This document shows positions 35,301 through 42,048 of a stretch of DNA of 64,000 bases, piece by piece. The notes under the pieces are model-generated. The model was not told the DNA's origin, did not search any database, and saw only the letters and a program-made list of their open reading frames with translations. The translations under genes were made by a program, and so were the position numbers. The stretch is from positions 2,046,001 to 2,110,000 of the forward strand of contig NZ_CP028136.1 of NCBI RefSeq assembly GCF_003024155.1. Direction: 5' to 3'. The stretch comes from Christiangramia fulva. GTDB taxonomy: Bacteria; Bacteroidota; Bacteroidia; Flavobacteriales; Flavobacteriaceae. How positions within the stretch are numbered: the stretch's first letter is position 1; each line of letters starts with the position of its first letter.

Positions 35301-35774
35301 TTTACCGAGCCCGATCCTCGCGAGGATTTGAACGGAAATGACGTTGGCCGAAAACTGCTGATTTTGGCACGGGAGCTTGATCTGCAAAATGAATTTAAAG
35401 ATGTGAAAATCAGGAACCTGGTACCCGAAGAATTTAGGGGAGAAGATGCCGGTACGTTTATTTCGAATCTGGAGAAACTGGACGAAACCTATCAAAAAAT
35501 AAAAGAACAACAGAAACCAAACCATGTTTTGAGGTTTATAGGCGATCTCTCCGGAGATTTGCAACAGGACAAAGGAGAACTGGAAGTGAATCTGGTTTCT
35601 GTGCCGGCAGATAGCAGTCTGGGACAGGTTAAGGGAGCCGATTCGATTTTTGAGATCTATACCGAATCTTATGGCGACCGACCTATCGTGATACAGGGCG
35701 CCGGAGCTGGTGCTGCGGTCACTGCCAGAGGGGTGTTTGGGGATATTTTAAAATTATCAGAAAAAATTGCTTAA
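32394..35774 (+). CDS. Trifunctional homoserine O-acetyltransferase / aspartate kinase / homoserine dehydrogenase
   Basis: 1126 residues with three enzymes in one chain. Residues 1-320 are a MetX-like alpha/beta hydrolase: NHALTGNSN, the nucleophile in GGSLGGGIAWEMA, Asp in GVDSDLFF and His in VHGHDAFL. From about 321 to 765 comes aspartate kinase (LKIVKFGGRSLSNG, TLGRNGSNYSAAL) with ACT-type regions (LLGKSGIDARIF). From about 770 homoserine dehydrogenase begins with IAVFGHGNVGGTLID and contains GVFSGTLSYLFNTF. The chain thus phosphorylates aspartate, reduces the semialdehyde to homoserine and acetylates it. The kinase motif has Arg where KFGGTS is usual. Its stop overlaps the next ATG (TAATG). 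Confidence 0.93.
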   Translation: MLHEFDIQDFKNSAGTVQDLKLSYEVFGKPLHSAPIVMINHALTGNSNVAGEDGWWKEIVGEGKCIDTSKYTILSFNIPGNGYDGFIIENYKDFVARDIAEIFLIGLEKLKIEKLFALIGGSLGGGIAWEMAAINPLITENLIPIATDWKSTDWLIANCQVQELFLNNSKNPVHDARMHAMLCYRTPESFKSRFKRSTNEELQVFNVESWLLHHGNKLQERFQIGAYKLMNQLLKTIDVSRGRPELDKILEQIQANICIIGVDSDLFFTAEENRETHRQLAQSSNKVTYSEIHSVHGHDAFLIEAKQVEQIIAGIFQQGNKLKIVKFGGRSLSNGNGIKAVLDIIENKIENRERIGVVVSARGKTTDQLEELLDLASANHDYSAAFEKFKKYQIGDFTDVDFSEEFKNIENILEGVRLLGDYSLKVKDQLLAQGEILSAKFITEALKQRGHQANFTDSRLLLRTDDKFGNAQPIEAISKDYFLKHFEKYNGQTVNIITGYIGATENGETTTLGRNGSNYSAALIANYLDAEELQNYTHVDGIFTANPDLVRNAQRIEELSYSEANELANFGATILHAKTIIPLIEKNIPLRILNTFNNDNQGTLITAKPTKEGIKSLSVLEHTSLLNLEGRGLLGKSGIDARIFRSLGDSGISVSIISQGSSERGIGLVVDAQNASRAVKALEREFESDFYSKDVNKISVVGDVSVISIVGQDLSTFHKPYNALIRNQIVPLLFNNTVTGKNVSLVVKKTQLHKALNVIHGEIFEVYKKINIAVFGHGNVGGTLIDQILQSAASIEERKKIKLNVFAVANSRKLLLDSEGISTDWKEKLQVSEDQSSALNVIEYARLHHLENLIAIDNTASKDFVQQYPKLVENGFDLISSNKIANTLDFQFYKDLRENLERNQKRYFYETNVGAGLPLIDTIRILHLSGENITRIRGVFSGTLSYLFNTFSSEDRPFSSVVRETIEKGFTEPDPREDLNGNDVGRKLLILARELDLQNEFKDVKIRNLVPEEFRGEDAGTFISNLEKLDETYQKIKEQQKPNHVLRFIGDLSGDLQQDKGELEVNLVSVPADSSLGQVKGADSIFEIYTESYGDRPIVIQGAGAGAAVTARGVFGDILKLSEKIA

Positions 35775-36937
35775 TGGAAAATTTAGAAACAATCGCAATA
35801 AGAACACAGGCCGAAAGAACGCAATTTCAGGAGCATTCGGTGCCGCTTTATCTCACTTCGAGCTATGTTTTTGACAATGCAGAAGATATGAGGGCAAGCT
35901 TTGCCGAAGAAAAGGAGCGAAATATCTATAGCCGATTTACAAACCCAAATACTTCTGAATTTGTCGAGAAGATCGCGAAAATGGAGGGCGCGGAAAGCGG
36001 TTATGCTTTTGCAACAGGAATGTCGGCCGTGTTTTCGACCCTGGCGACGCTTTTGGATAGTGGCGATCATATCATTTCGGCGAGATCGGTTTTTGGGTCC
36101 ACGCATAGTTTATTGACCAAATATTTTCCTAAGTGGAACATTAGCCACAGCTATTTTAAAGTAGATGAGGTTGATAAAATTGAAAGTCTGATAAAACCAC
36201 AAACAAAGATCATTTTCGCTGAAACACCTACAAATCCCGGCGTTGATATTCTGGATCTGGAAGAATTGGGCAGAATTGCCAAAAAACATGATCTGTTGCT
36301 GATCATCGATAACTGTTTCGCGACGCCTTATCTTCAGAATCCTATAAAATTTGGAGCTGATCTGGTGATCCATTCAGCAACAAAACTAATCGATGGCCAG
36401 GGACGCGTTTTAGGTGGAGTTACTGTTGGAAGGGAAGATTTGATTCGAGAGATTTATCTTTTCAGTAGAAATACCGGTCCGGCACTTTCGCCATTCAACG
36501 CCTGGGTGCTTTCAAAGAGTCTGGAAACACTTCCAGTTCGAATTGAAAGACACTGTGAAAACGCGGTGAAACTGGCTGAATTTCTTGAAGGGCATGAAAA
36601 TGTGGAATGGGTGAAATATCCATTTCTGAAGTCGCATCCGCAATTTGAGATCGCGAAAAAACAAATGAAACTGGGAGGAAACATCGTTTCCTTCGAAATT
36701 AAAGGAGGGATAGAAGCAGGGCGGAATTTTATCGATAATTTAAAATTTTGTTCCCGTTCCGCAAATTTGGGTGATACAAGAACGATCATCACCCATCCCG
36801 CCTCTACAACACATAGTAAACTGAGCAAGGAAGAAAGCCTGGAAGCGGGAATTACTGAAGGATTGATAAGGGTTTCTGTAGGATTGGAGCATATCAATGA
36901 TATAATTGCCGATCTGGAACAGGCGTTAAAAAATTAA
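35774..36937 (+). CDS. metZ: PLP-dependent trans-sulfuration enzyme, MetZ-like
   Basis: 387 residues, Cys/Met metabolism PLP family. The PLP lysine motif is HSATKLIDGQGRVLGGVTVG, the DGQGRVLGG form typical of O-succinylhomoserine sulfhydrylase (MetZ) rather than cystathionine gamma-synthase. Also IYSRFTNPNTSEFVEKIAKM and ITHPASTTHSKLSKEE. Because the upstream enzyme is MetX-like, the acyl group used may be acetyl; a cystathionine synthase or lyase role cannot be excluded. It starts within the stop codon of the trifunctional gene, so the two are coupled. Confidence 0.88.
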   Translation: MENLETIAIRTQAERTQFQEHSVPLYLTSSYVFDNAEDMRASFAEEKERNIYSRFTNPNTSEFVEKIAKMEGAESGYAFATGMSAVFSTLATLLDSGDHIISARSVFGSTHSLLTKYFPKWNISHSYFKVDEVDKIESLIKPQTKIIFAETPTNPGVDILDLEELGRIAKKHDLLLIIDNCFATPYLQNPIKFGADLVIHSATKLIDGQGRVLGGVTVGREDLIREIYLFSRNTGPALSPFNAWVLSKSLETLPVRIERHCENAVKLAEFLEGHENVEWVKYPFLKSHPQFEIAKKQMKLGGNIVSFEIKGGIEAGRNFIDNLKFCSRSANLGDTRTIITHPASTTHSKLSKEESLEAGITEGLIRVSVGLEHINDIIADLEQALKN

Positions 36938-37031
36938 AATTTTTAAGTAAAGTAGGTAAAGAGTGAAAAAGTAAAAGAAAAGTGGAAGCGCGAAATGGAA
37001 TATTCAGACTGGTGAAAATTCTGAAATTAAG

Positions 37032-37039
37032 TATCTTCG
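37032..37039 (+). promoter_or_regulatory. Possible promoter of the second Rrf2 gene
   Basis: TATCTTCG, one mismatch to TAnnTTTG, ending only 5 bp before the ATG. If used, the mRNA would have almost no 5' leader. The Rrf2 gene could also be transcribed from upstream. Confidence 0.45.
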
Positions 37040-37043
37040 CGGT

Positions 37044-37460
37044 ATGCTTTCAAAAAAGACCAAGTACGGAATTAAGGCTCTTAGCTACATTGCAAGAAAA
37101 GAAGGTAAGAGACCTGTACAGACCTCAGAAATTTCGGAAAGTGAGAATATTTCTCAAAAATTCCTGGAGAGTATTCTTCTGGAATTGCGAAAATCCGGAT
37201 TCCTGGGTTCAAAAAAAGGAAAGGGCGGAGGTTATTATCTCATAAAGGAAGCCGATCAGATAAAAATGACGGCGGTAATTAGGGTTTTAGAAGGGCCCAT
37301 CGCCATGGTTCCCTGTGTAAGCCTCAATTATTACGAAAAATGTGATGATTGCCCCGACGAAAATAAATGTTCTGTTCACAAGCTGATGATTCAGGTAAGG
37401 GATGCTTCCCTTAAGGTGCTAGGACAAAATACACTGGCCGATATTGCAAACTTTCAATAG
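37044..37460 (+). CDS. Rrf2-family regulator of the cysteine/sulfate assimilation locus
   Basis: 138 residues. Winged helix: MLSKKTKYGIKALSYIARKE, ISQKFLESILLELRKS, KKGKGGGY. Four Cys with spacing x8, x2, x5 (PCVSLNYYEKCDDCPDENKC) as in the paralogue at 24496-24927, suited to a [2Fe-2S] or similar cluster. It lies directly upstream of cysH, whose promoter start region carries the 17-bp palindrome CCTACTAACCCGATAGG. By analogy with CymR and CysR-type Rrf2 proteins it is likely the repressor of sulfate reduction genes when reduced sulfur is plentiful (inference). Confidence 0.93.
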   Translation: MLSKKTKYGIKALSYIARKEGKRPVQTSEISESENISQKFLESILLELRKSGFLGSKKGKGGGYYLIKEADQIKMTAVIRVLEGPIAMVPCVSLNYYEKCDDCPDENKCSVHKLMIQVRDASLKVLGQNTLADIANFQ

Positions 37461-37497
37461 GCAAAGTGTTAAAAATTAAAATTTAGAGACAAATTAA

Positions 37498-37528
37498 TTG
37501 GTGATTAAGTAATTGAAGTATAGATTTG
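37498..37528 (+). promoter_or_regulatory. cysH promoter
   Basis: TTG at 37498-37500, 20-nt spacer, TAGATTTG at 37521-37528, a full consensus match. Predicted start near 37534. Confidence 0.82.
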
Positions 37529-37535
37529 CCAATAA

Positions 37536-37552
37536 CCTACTAACCCGATAGG
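37536..37552. promoter_or_regulatory. Predicted Rrf2 operator at the cysH transcription start
   Basis: CCTACTAACCCGATAGG sits just downstream of the -7 box, where a bound repressor would block initiation. It is nested in a wider inverted repeat AACCTA (37534-37539) and TAGGTT (37557-37562). Same 17-bp form as the site at 24458-24474. Confidence 0.6.
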
Positions 37553-37594
37553 GAAATAGGTTTTGATTATCAATACTTCTTAAATTAGAAGATT

Positions 37595-38224
37595 ATGAAA
37601 AAGTATTCGGCAGAAGAATTGAAGACTTTAAACAGTCAGCTAAGGGGAATAGACCCTTTTGAGGTGATTAGATGGGTGCTGGCAGGCAGTAAAAAACCGG
37701 TAGTGACAACGAATTTTAGACCTTATGAAGCGGCTATACTGCATGCTGTTTCTTTAGAAAAGCCTGATGTGACGGTTGTATGGTGTGATACCGGCTATAA
37801 TACGCCTCAAACCTATAAACATGCAAAAGAGGTGATCGAGCAGTTAAATTTGAATGTGAAGTTGTACACGCCAAGACAAACTGCCGCCTACCGTGATGCG
37901 ATAAACGAAGGAATTCCCGGAGTTGACAGTCCCTTGCATGATGAGTTCACCCGCCAGGTGAAGCTGGAGCCTTTCCAAAGAGCCATGGCACAGCAAAATC
38001 CCGATGTCTGGTTTACTAATTTGAGGAAGGGACAAACTGCTTTCCGCGATAGTATAGACATTTTGAGCTACAGCAAAGACGGACTCTTAAAAGTAAGTCC
38101 GTTCTATCACTGGAGCGATGAAAAGCTGGATGCATATTTAAAGGAATATGATCTGCCTAACGAATTTAAATATTTCGATCCCACCAAGGTTTTGGCGAAC
38201 CGCGAATGTGGATTGCACGCTTAA
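37595..38224 (+). CDS. cysH: Phosphoadenosine/adenosine phosphosulfate reductase
   Basis: 209 residues. Reduces activated sulfate to sulfite with thioredoxin or glutaredoxin. PP-loop ATPase-like fold: NFRPYEAAILHAVSLEKPDV, TVVWCDTGYNTPQTYKHA, WFTNLRKGQTAFRDSI, and the C-terminal active-site ECGLH with the catalytic Cys. The CC-pair typical of APS-using enzymes is not seen, which favours PAPS as substrate. Leader peptide 3 starts 4 bp after its stop. The ATP sulfurylase genes cysD/cysN, often next to cysH, are absent from the window. Confidence 0.93.
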   Translation: MKKYSAEELKTLNSQLRGIDPFEVIRWVLAGSKKPVVTTNFRPYEAAILHAVSLEKPDVTVVWCDTGYNTPQTYKHAKEVIEQLNLNVKLYTPRQTAAYRDAINEGIPGVDSPLHDEFTRQVKLEPFQRAMAQQNPDVWFTNLRKGQTAFRDSIDILSYSKDGLLKVSPFYHWSDEKLDAYLKEYDLPNEFKYFDPTKVLANRECGLHA

Positions 38225-38228
38225 TAAA

Positions 38229-38300
38229 ATGAAACAGAATTCCAAACATATGATGATGTCATCAATGTGCATGTGTATGCGTTTTTCGCCGCACACTTAG
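38229..38300 (+). CDS. Met/Cys-rich leader peptide 3, between cysH and sulfite reductase
   Basis: 23 codons, ATG to TAG, starting MKQNSKHMMMSSMCMCMR. Codons 8-10 are Met, 13-17 are Met-Cys-Met-Cys-Met. It starts 4 bp after the cysH stop and ends just before a terminator at 38327-38362. The 9-mer AAGTCTTTT that forms most of the terminator's 5' arm also occurs immediately after this ORF's stop codon (38301-38309). There it would be covered by a terminating ribosome but free to compete when the ribosome stalls upstream. The design differs from leader 1, but the parts (leader, decoy arm, terminator) are the same. Confidence 0.8.
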   Translation: MKQNSKHMMMSSMCMCMRFSPHT

Positions 38301-38326
38301 AAGTCTTTTGTATTAATAGAGATATA

Positions 38327-38362
38327 AAAAGTCTTTTAGGTGGAATTCTAAAGGACTTTTTT
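38327..38362 (+). terminator. Attenuator terminator 3 (cysH - sulfite reductase)
   Basis: 13-bp stem with one wobble (38327-38339 with 38348-38360; arms AAAAGTCTTTTAG and CTAAAGGACTTTT) and a T run. It lies inside the operon, 180 bp before the sulfite reductase start. Confidence 0.85.
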
Positions 38363-38462
38363 CATTTCATGAGTTTTCAAAATTTTAAGCAAAGGGAAAA
38401 TTTAAATTAATGAAAAGACACTGATAAGAGTTCAGGTTGCCGAAATGCCAACGAAATGCAGG

Positions 38463-38510
38463 ATCATGCTGAACCTGCCTCCCGAATGGCAGGCTTGTTT
38501 CAGCATCTGT
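38463..38510. repeat. Nested palindromic repeat ([13 protein letters not shown] DNA repeat with insert)
   Basis: Outer inverted repeat ATGCTGAA and TTCAGCAT, as in the copy at 45517-45547, but interrupted by a second palindrome, CCTGCC-TCCCGAAT-GGCAGG. One repeat family appears inserted inside another. It lies between attenuator 3 and the sulfite reductase start, in what would be the mRNA leader. Confidence 0.75.
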
Positions 38511-38543
38511 CAAATGAAGAATAGAGAAAAAAAGAAGAAAATT

Positions 38544-40637
38544 ATGCAAAGTTTTAGAACCGAAATTGAAAATCCAGTGGTGGAACAGGATATTCTGGAT
38601 CTGGAAAAAAAGATCAGGCTTTTCCGTGAAGGAAAGGCTAATGAAGAGAAATTCCGAAGTCTGCGTCTTGCGCGTGGAGTGTACGGACAAAGGCAGGCTG
38701 GCGTTCAGATGGTTCGTATAAAACTGCCTTTTGGGAAAGTGACTTCGGAACAGTTGCATCGTATTGCCAATGTTTCCGATGAATATTCCACAGGAAGGTT
38801 GCATATCACCACCCGGCAGGATATTCAAATCCATCACGTGAGCCTGGATCGAACTCCTGAGTTGTGGGCACAGCTGGAAAAAGATGATATCACCCTGCGT
38901 GAAGCCTGTGGGAATACGGTTAGAAATGTCACTGCTTCGCCTACCGCGGGGATTGACCCAAAGGAACCCTTTGATGTTTCGCCTTATGCCGAAGCTACCT
39001 TTAAATTTTTCCTTCGGAATCCAATTTGCCAGGAAATGGGTAGAAAATTCAAAATTTCCTTTTCTTCTTCAGATGATGACACCGCGCTGAGCTACATCCA
39101 CGACCTCGGATTTATTCCTAAACTGAAAGAAGGCAAACGCGGATTTAAAGTAATGCTGGGTGGAGGGCTTGGTTCACAGCCACGTCACGCCGATGAGCTT
39201 TACGATTTTCTGCCGGTTGAAGAATTGATTCCTTTGATCGAAGGCGTGCTTCGTGTTTTTGACCGCTATGGTGAAAGAGCCAAACGTTTGAAGGCAAGAA
39301 TGAAATTTCTGATAAAAGATATCGGAAAAGAGGCTTTTATGGATCTGGTAGCTGAACAGCAAACCGCACTTTCCAAAAAACAACCCGATTTTCAGATTGA
39401 AAAATTCGAAGCGGCTCCGCCCTTGCAGAATGTGGAAGTTCCTGAAGTTGAAATAGAAGATCAGAAAGAATTCGAAACCTGGAAGAATACCAATGTTTTT
39501 CCGCAAAAACAGGAGGGATTGTTCGCTGTGGGAATTCGCGTTCCCTTAGGTGATTTTTATACCGGCGGCGCTAGAGAACTGGCCGATCTGGTGAAGAAAT
39601 ATGCCGGAAATGAGATAAGACTAACCTTGAGACAGGATATTCTGGTCCGACATATTAAAGAAGAATTCTTGCCATTTTTCTATACTGAATTGAAAAAACT
39701 CGGCTATGCTGAAACCGGCTATAACAAAACGGTTGATATTACTGCATGCCCGGGCACCGATACCTGTAACCTGGGGATTGCCAGCAGCACAGGTATTGCC
39801 GATGTACTGGAAGATGTATTAAAAGAAGAATATCCTCAGTTCGTTAATGGCCGGGATATTACCATCAAGATCAGCGGTTGTATGAATGCCTGCGGGCAGC
39901 ATAATATGGCTGAGATCGGCTTCCAGGGAATGTCGGTTAAAGTAGGGAAGGCGGTGGCTCCTGCGCTTCAGGTGTTGCTTGGTGGCGGAACCCTTGGCAA
40001 CGGTAATGGCCGTTTTGCCGATAAAGTAGTGAAAATTCCAAGTAAGAGAGGTCCGGAAGCTTTAAGATTATTATTGAATGATTTTGAAGCCAATTCTGAA
40101 AGTGGTGAAGGCTATGCAGCCTATTATGACCGTCAGGGTAAAACGTATTTCTATGATCTACTTAAAGATCTGGCCGATACGTCCAATCTCACCGAAAATG
40201 ACTTTATAGACTGGGGCCATGAAAAGCCATATATCAAAGCCGTGGGAGTGGGAGAATGTGCCGGAGTAGTTATTGATTTGGTAGCGACTTTGCTTTTTGA
40301 AAGCGAAGAAAAGATCGACAATGCCAAAACCGCTTTGGAAAGAAAAGCCTGGAGTGACAGTATTTATCATTCCTACACTTCCATTGTGAATTCGGCTAAA
40401 GCTTTATTGACCGCTGAAGATGTTAAAACGAACACTCAGGCAGGAATTATTTCCCAGTTCGATGAGATTTTTATAGAAACAGGTAAAATAGAACTTTCAA
40501 CTTCATTTAAGGAGTTTGCCTATCAGTTAAAAGAAAATGAGCCCTCTGAGGCTTTTGCAAAGAAATATTTAGATGACGCGCATTTATTCTTAAAGAGAGT
40601 AGATGCCTATAGAACGAAGGAGGTACAACATGTTTAA
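38544..40637 (+). CDS. Sulfite (or nitrite/sulfite) reductase hemoprotein with C-terminal HEPN-like domain
   Basis: 697 residues from the ATG at 38544 (MQSFRTEIENPVVEQDIL); the frame is open further upstream but that part is only repeat-derived sequence. Reduces sulfite to sulfide by six electrons with siroheme coupled to a [4Fe-4S] cluster. The ferredoxin-like repeats carry STGRLHITTRQDIQIHHV and NEIRLTLRQDILVRHI. The cluster cysteines are in TACPGTDTCNLGIASS (near 401) and ISGCMNACGQHNMAEIGFQG (near 447). Residues about 560-697 form an extra helical HEPN-like region. Siroheme genes and a ferredoxin reductase follow, so assimilatory sulfite reduction is the likely role. Confidence 0.92.
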   Translation: MQSFRTEIENPVVEQDILDLEKKIRLFREGKANEEKFRSLRLARGVYGQRQAGVQMVRIKLPFGKVTSEQLHRIANVSDEYSTGRLHITTRQDIQIHHVSLDRTPELWAQLEKDDITLREACGNTVRNVTASPTAGIDPKEPFDVSPYAEATFKFFLRNPICQEMGRKFKISFSSSDDDTALSYIHDLGFIPKLKEGKRGFKVMLGGGLGSQPRHADELYDFLPVEELIPLIEGVLRVFDRYGERAKRLKARMKFLIKDIGKEAFMDLVAEQQTALSKKQPDFQIEKFEAAPPLQNVEVPEVEIEDQKEFETWKNTNVFPQKQEGLFAVGIRVPLGDFYTGGARELADLVKKYAGNEIRLTLRQDILVRHIKEEFLPFFYTELKKLGYAETGYNKTVDITACPGTDTCNLGIASSTGIADVLEDVLKEEYPQFVNGRDITIKISGCMNACGQHNMAEIGFQGMSVKVGKAVAPALQVLLGGGTLGNGNGRFADKVVKIPSKRGPEALRLLLNDFEANSESGEGYAAYYDRQGKTYFYDLLKDLADTSNLTENDFIDWGHEKPYIKAVGVGECAGVVIDLVATLLFESEEKIDNAKTALERKAWSDSIYHSYTSIVNSAKALLTAEDVKTNTQAGIISQFDEIFIETGKIELSTSFKEFAYQLKENEPSEAFAKKYLDDAHLFLKRVDAYRTKEVQHV

Positions 40638-41445
40638 TACACCAAAATTAACCGTAGTAGGAGCCGGGCCTGGAGATCCGGAATTGATAACCATCAAGGC
40701 TGTAAAAACTTTACAAAGCGCAAAAGTGGTTTTGTATGATGCTTTGATCAATCGGGAGCTTCTGGAATATGCGCCTCAGGCCGAGCATATTTTCGTCGGA
40801 AAGCGAAAGGATAAACATCGCTATTCTCAGGATGAGATCAATGAACTTATTGTGAAATATGCTTTGGAACGCGGCCATGTTGTTCGGCTGAAAGGTGGAG
40901 ATCCTTTTATCTTCGGAAGAGGTTCCGAAGAGATTAATTTCGCCAGGAAACACGGGCTCGAAACGGCCGTAGTTTCAGGAATCACTTCTTCGATTGCAGT
41001 CCCGGCAAATGTGGGAATACCGCTAACCCAAAGAGGAACATCAGAAAGTTTCTGGGTGATCACGGGAACCACCACTCAGCGAAAACTTTCAGAAGATGTA
41101 AAACTTGCGGCTCAATCTACCGCGACTGTGGTGATCCTCATGGGAATGGGAAAACTGGGAGAGATCGTGGATGTTTTCAGTAAAGTCGGAAAAGAAAATA
41201 TTCCTGTAGGTGTGATCCAAAATGGAACTACCGAAAATGAGCAATCAGGTTTTGGAACCATCAATACGATTGAACAGGTAGTTACTGAAAAGAAATTAAC
41301 CGCTCCGGCGATCATCGTTATTGGGGAAGTGGTACGGGAGAGTCAGCAGCTTCAGAAAATAAATAATGAAGTGAATGCTTTACCGAAGGCATTTGAGAAT
41401 GATGCTCAGAAAAGAGAATATTTCAATACCCCCGTTGGGGGCTAA
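40630..41445 (+). CDS. cobA: Uroporphyrinogen-III C-methyltransferase (siroheme synthesis)
   Basis: 271 residues from the ATG at 40630, overlapping the sulfite reductase stop by 8 bp. Uses SAM to methylate uroporphyrinogen III at C2 and C7 to precorrin-2. Motifs: VVGAGPGDPELITIKAVKTL, VRLKGGDPFIFGRGSEE, VSGITSSIAVPANVGIPLTQ and GTIEQVV-like C-terminal region with IVIGEVV. Provides the precursor for siroheme used by the adjacent reductase. The last residues (NTPVGG) and the stop codon come from a GC-rich palindromic repeat, so the original C-terminus has probably been replaced. Confidence 0.95.
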   Translation: MFNTPKLTVVGAGPGDPELITIKAVKTLQSAKVVLYDALINRELLEYAPQAEHIFVGKRKDKHRYSQDEINELIVKYALERGHVVRLKGGDPFIFGRGSEEINFARKHGLETAVVSGITSSIAVPANVGIPLTQRGTSESFWVITGTTTQRKLSEDVKLAAQSTATVVILMGMGKLGEIVDVFSKVGKENIPVGVIQNGTTENEQSGFGTINTIEQVVTEKKLTAPAIIVIGEVVRESQQLQKINNEVNALPKAFENDAQKREYFNTPVGG

Positions 41446-41454
41446 GGGGGCGAA
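41427..41454. repeat. GC-rich palindromic repeat (copy 1, minus orientation)
   Basis: TACCCCCGTTGGGGGCTAAG then GGGGGCGAAA. The reverse complement reads GCCCCCTTAGCCCCCAACGG then GGG. It supplies the cobA stop codon and ends directly at the next ATG. Same family as copies at 46907, 47303 and 51770. Confidence 0.8.
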
Positions 41455-42048
41455 ATGGAAGAAAGAAACGAGCTATACCCGGTTTTTCTGAAAGTCAGCA
41501 AACTGAACATCCTCGTAGTTGGCGGCGGAAATGTAGGCCATGAAAAGTTGCATTTTCTGCTGAAATCCAGTCCGAATGCGAATGTTGAGGTGGTGGCGAA
41601 ATGGTTTCTGTCCGAGACCGAAGCCCTCGCGAAAGCACATGGGGTGAAGCTCACCAAAGGAAGGTATAGAAAGAAGTATTTGAAGAAAAGGCATATTGTG
41701 ATTGCGGCTACCAATGATGCAAAATTAAATAAGCGGGTGCATCGCGATGCTAAAAAGCGCTACCTGCTGGCCAATATCGCCGATACCCCTGAACTCTGTG
41801 ATTTTTATATGGGTGGAATTGTAAATAAAGGCCATGTGAAAATAGCCATTTCGACTAATGGGAAATCCCCGACAACTGCGAAGCGATTGCGCCAGTTCTT
41901 CGAGGAGGTAATTCCCGAAAACGTAAACGAAATGGTAGAAAATTTGAACGAATACCGAAAAACGATAAAAGGCGATTTCGAAGCCAAAGTAACTGAATTG
42001 AATAATATAACAGAAACCTTAATTGGAAAAAAAGAGAAAGATGATTAA
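41455..42048 (+). CDS. Precorrin-2 dehydrogenase / sirohydrochlorin ferrochelatase (CysG N-terminal / Met8-like)
   Basis: 197 residues. NAD-binding N-terminal half VFLKVSKLNILVVGGGNVGH followed by EKLHFLLKSS, then IVIAATNDAKLNKRVHRDAK and the Met8/CysG block LANIADTPELCDFYMGGIVN and IAISTNGKSPTTAKRLRQFF. Oxidises precorrin-2 to sirohydrochlorin and may insert iron. It completes siroheme synthesis with cobA. Overlaps the next gene by 8 bp. Confidence 0.93.
   Translation: MEERNELYPVFLKVSKLNILVVGGGNVGHEKLHFLLKSSPNANVEVVAKWFLSETEALAKAHGVKLTKGRYRKKYLKKRHIVIAATNDAKLNKRVHRDAKKRYLLANIADTPELCDFYMGGIVNKGHVKIAISTNGKSPTTAKRLRQFFEEVIPENVNEMVENLNEYRKTIKGDFEAKVTELNNITETLIGKKEKDD

Noticed and set aside
38445..38543. 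N-terminal extension of sulfite reductase from 38445
   Set aside because: It is translated from the nested palindromic repeat and precedes a clear MQSFRTEIENPV start typical of the family.
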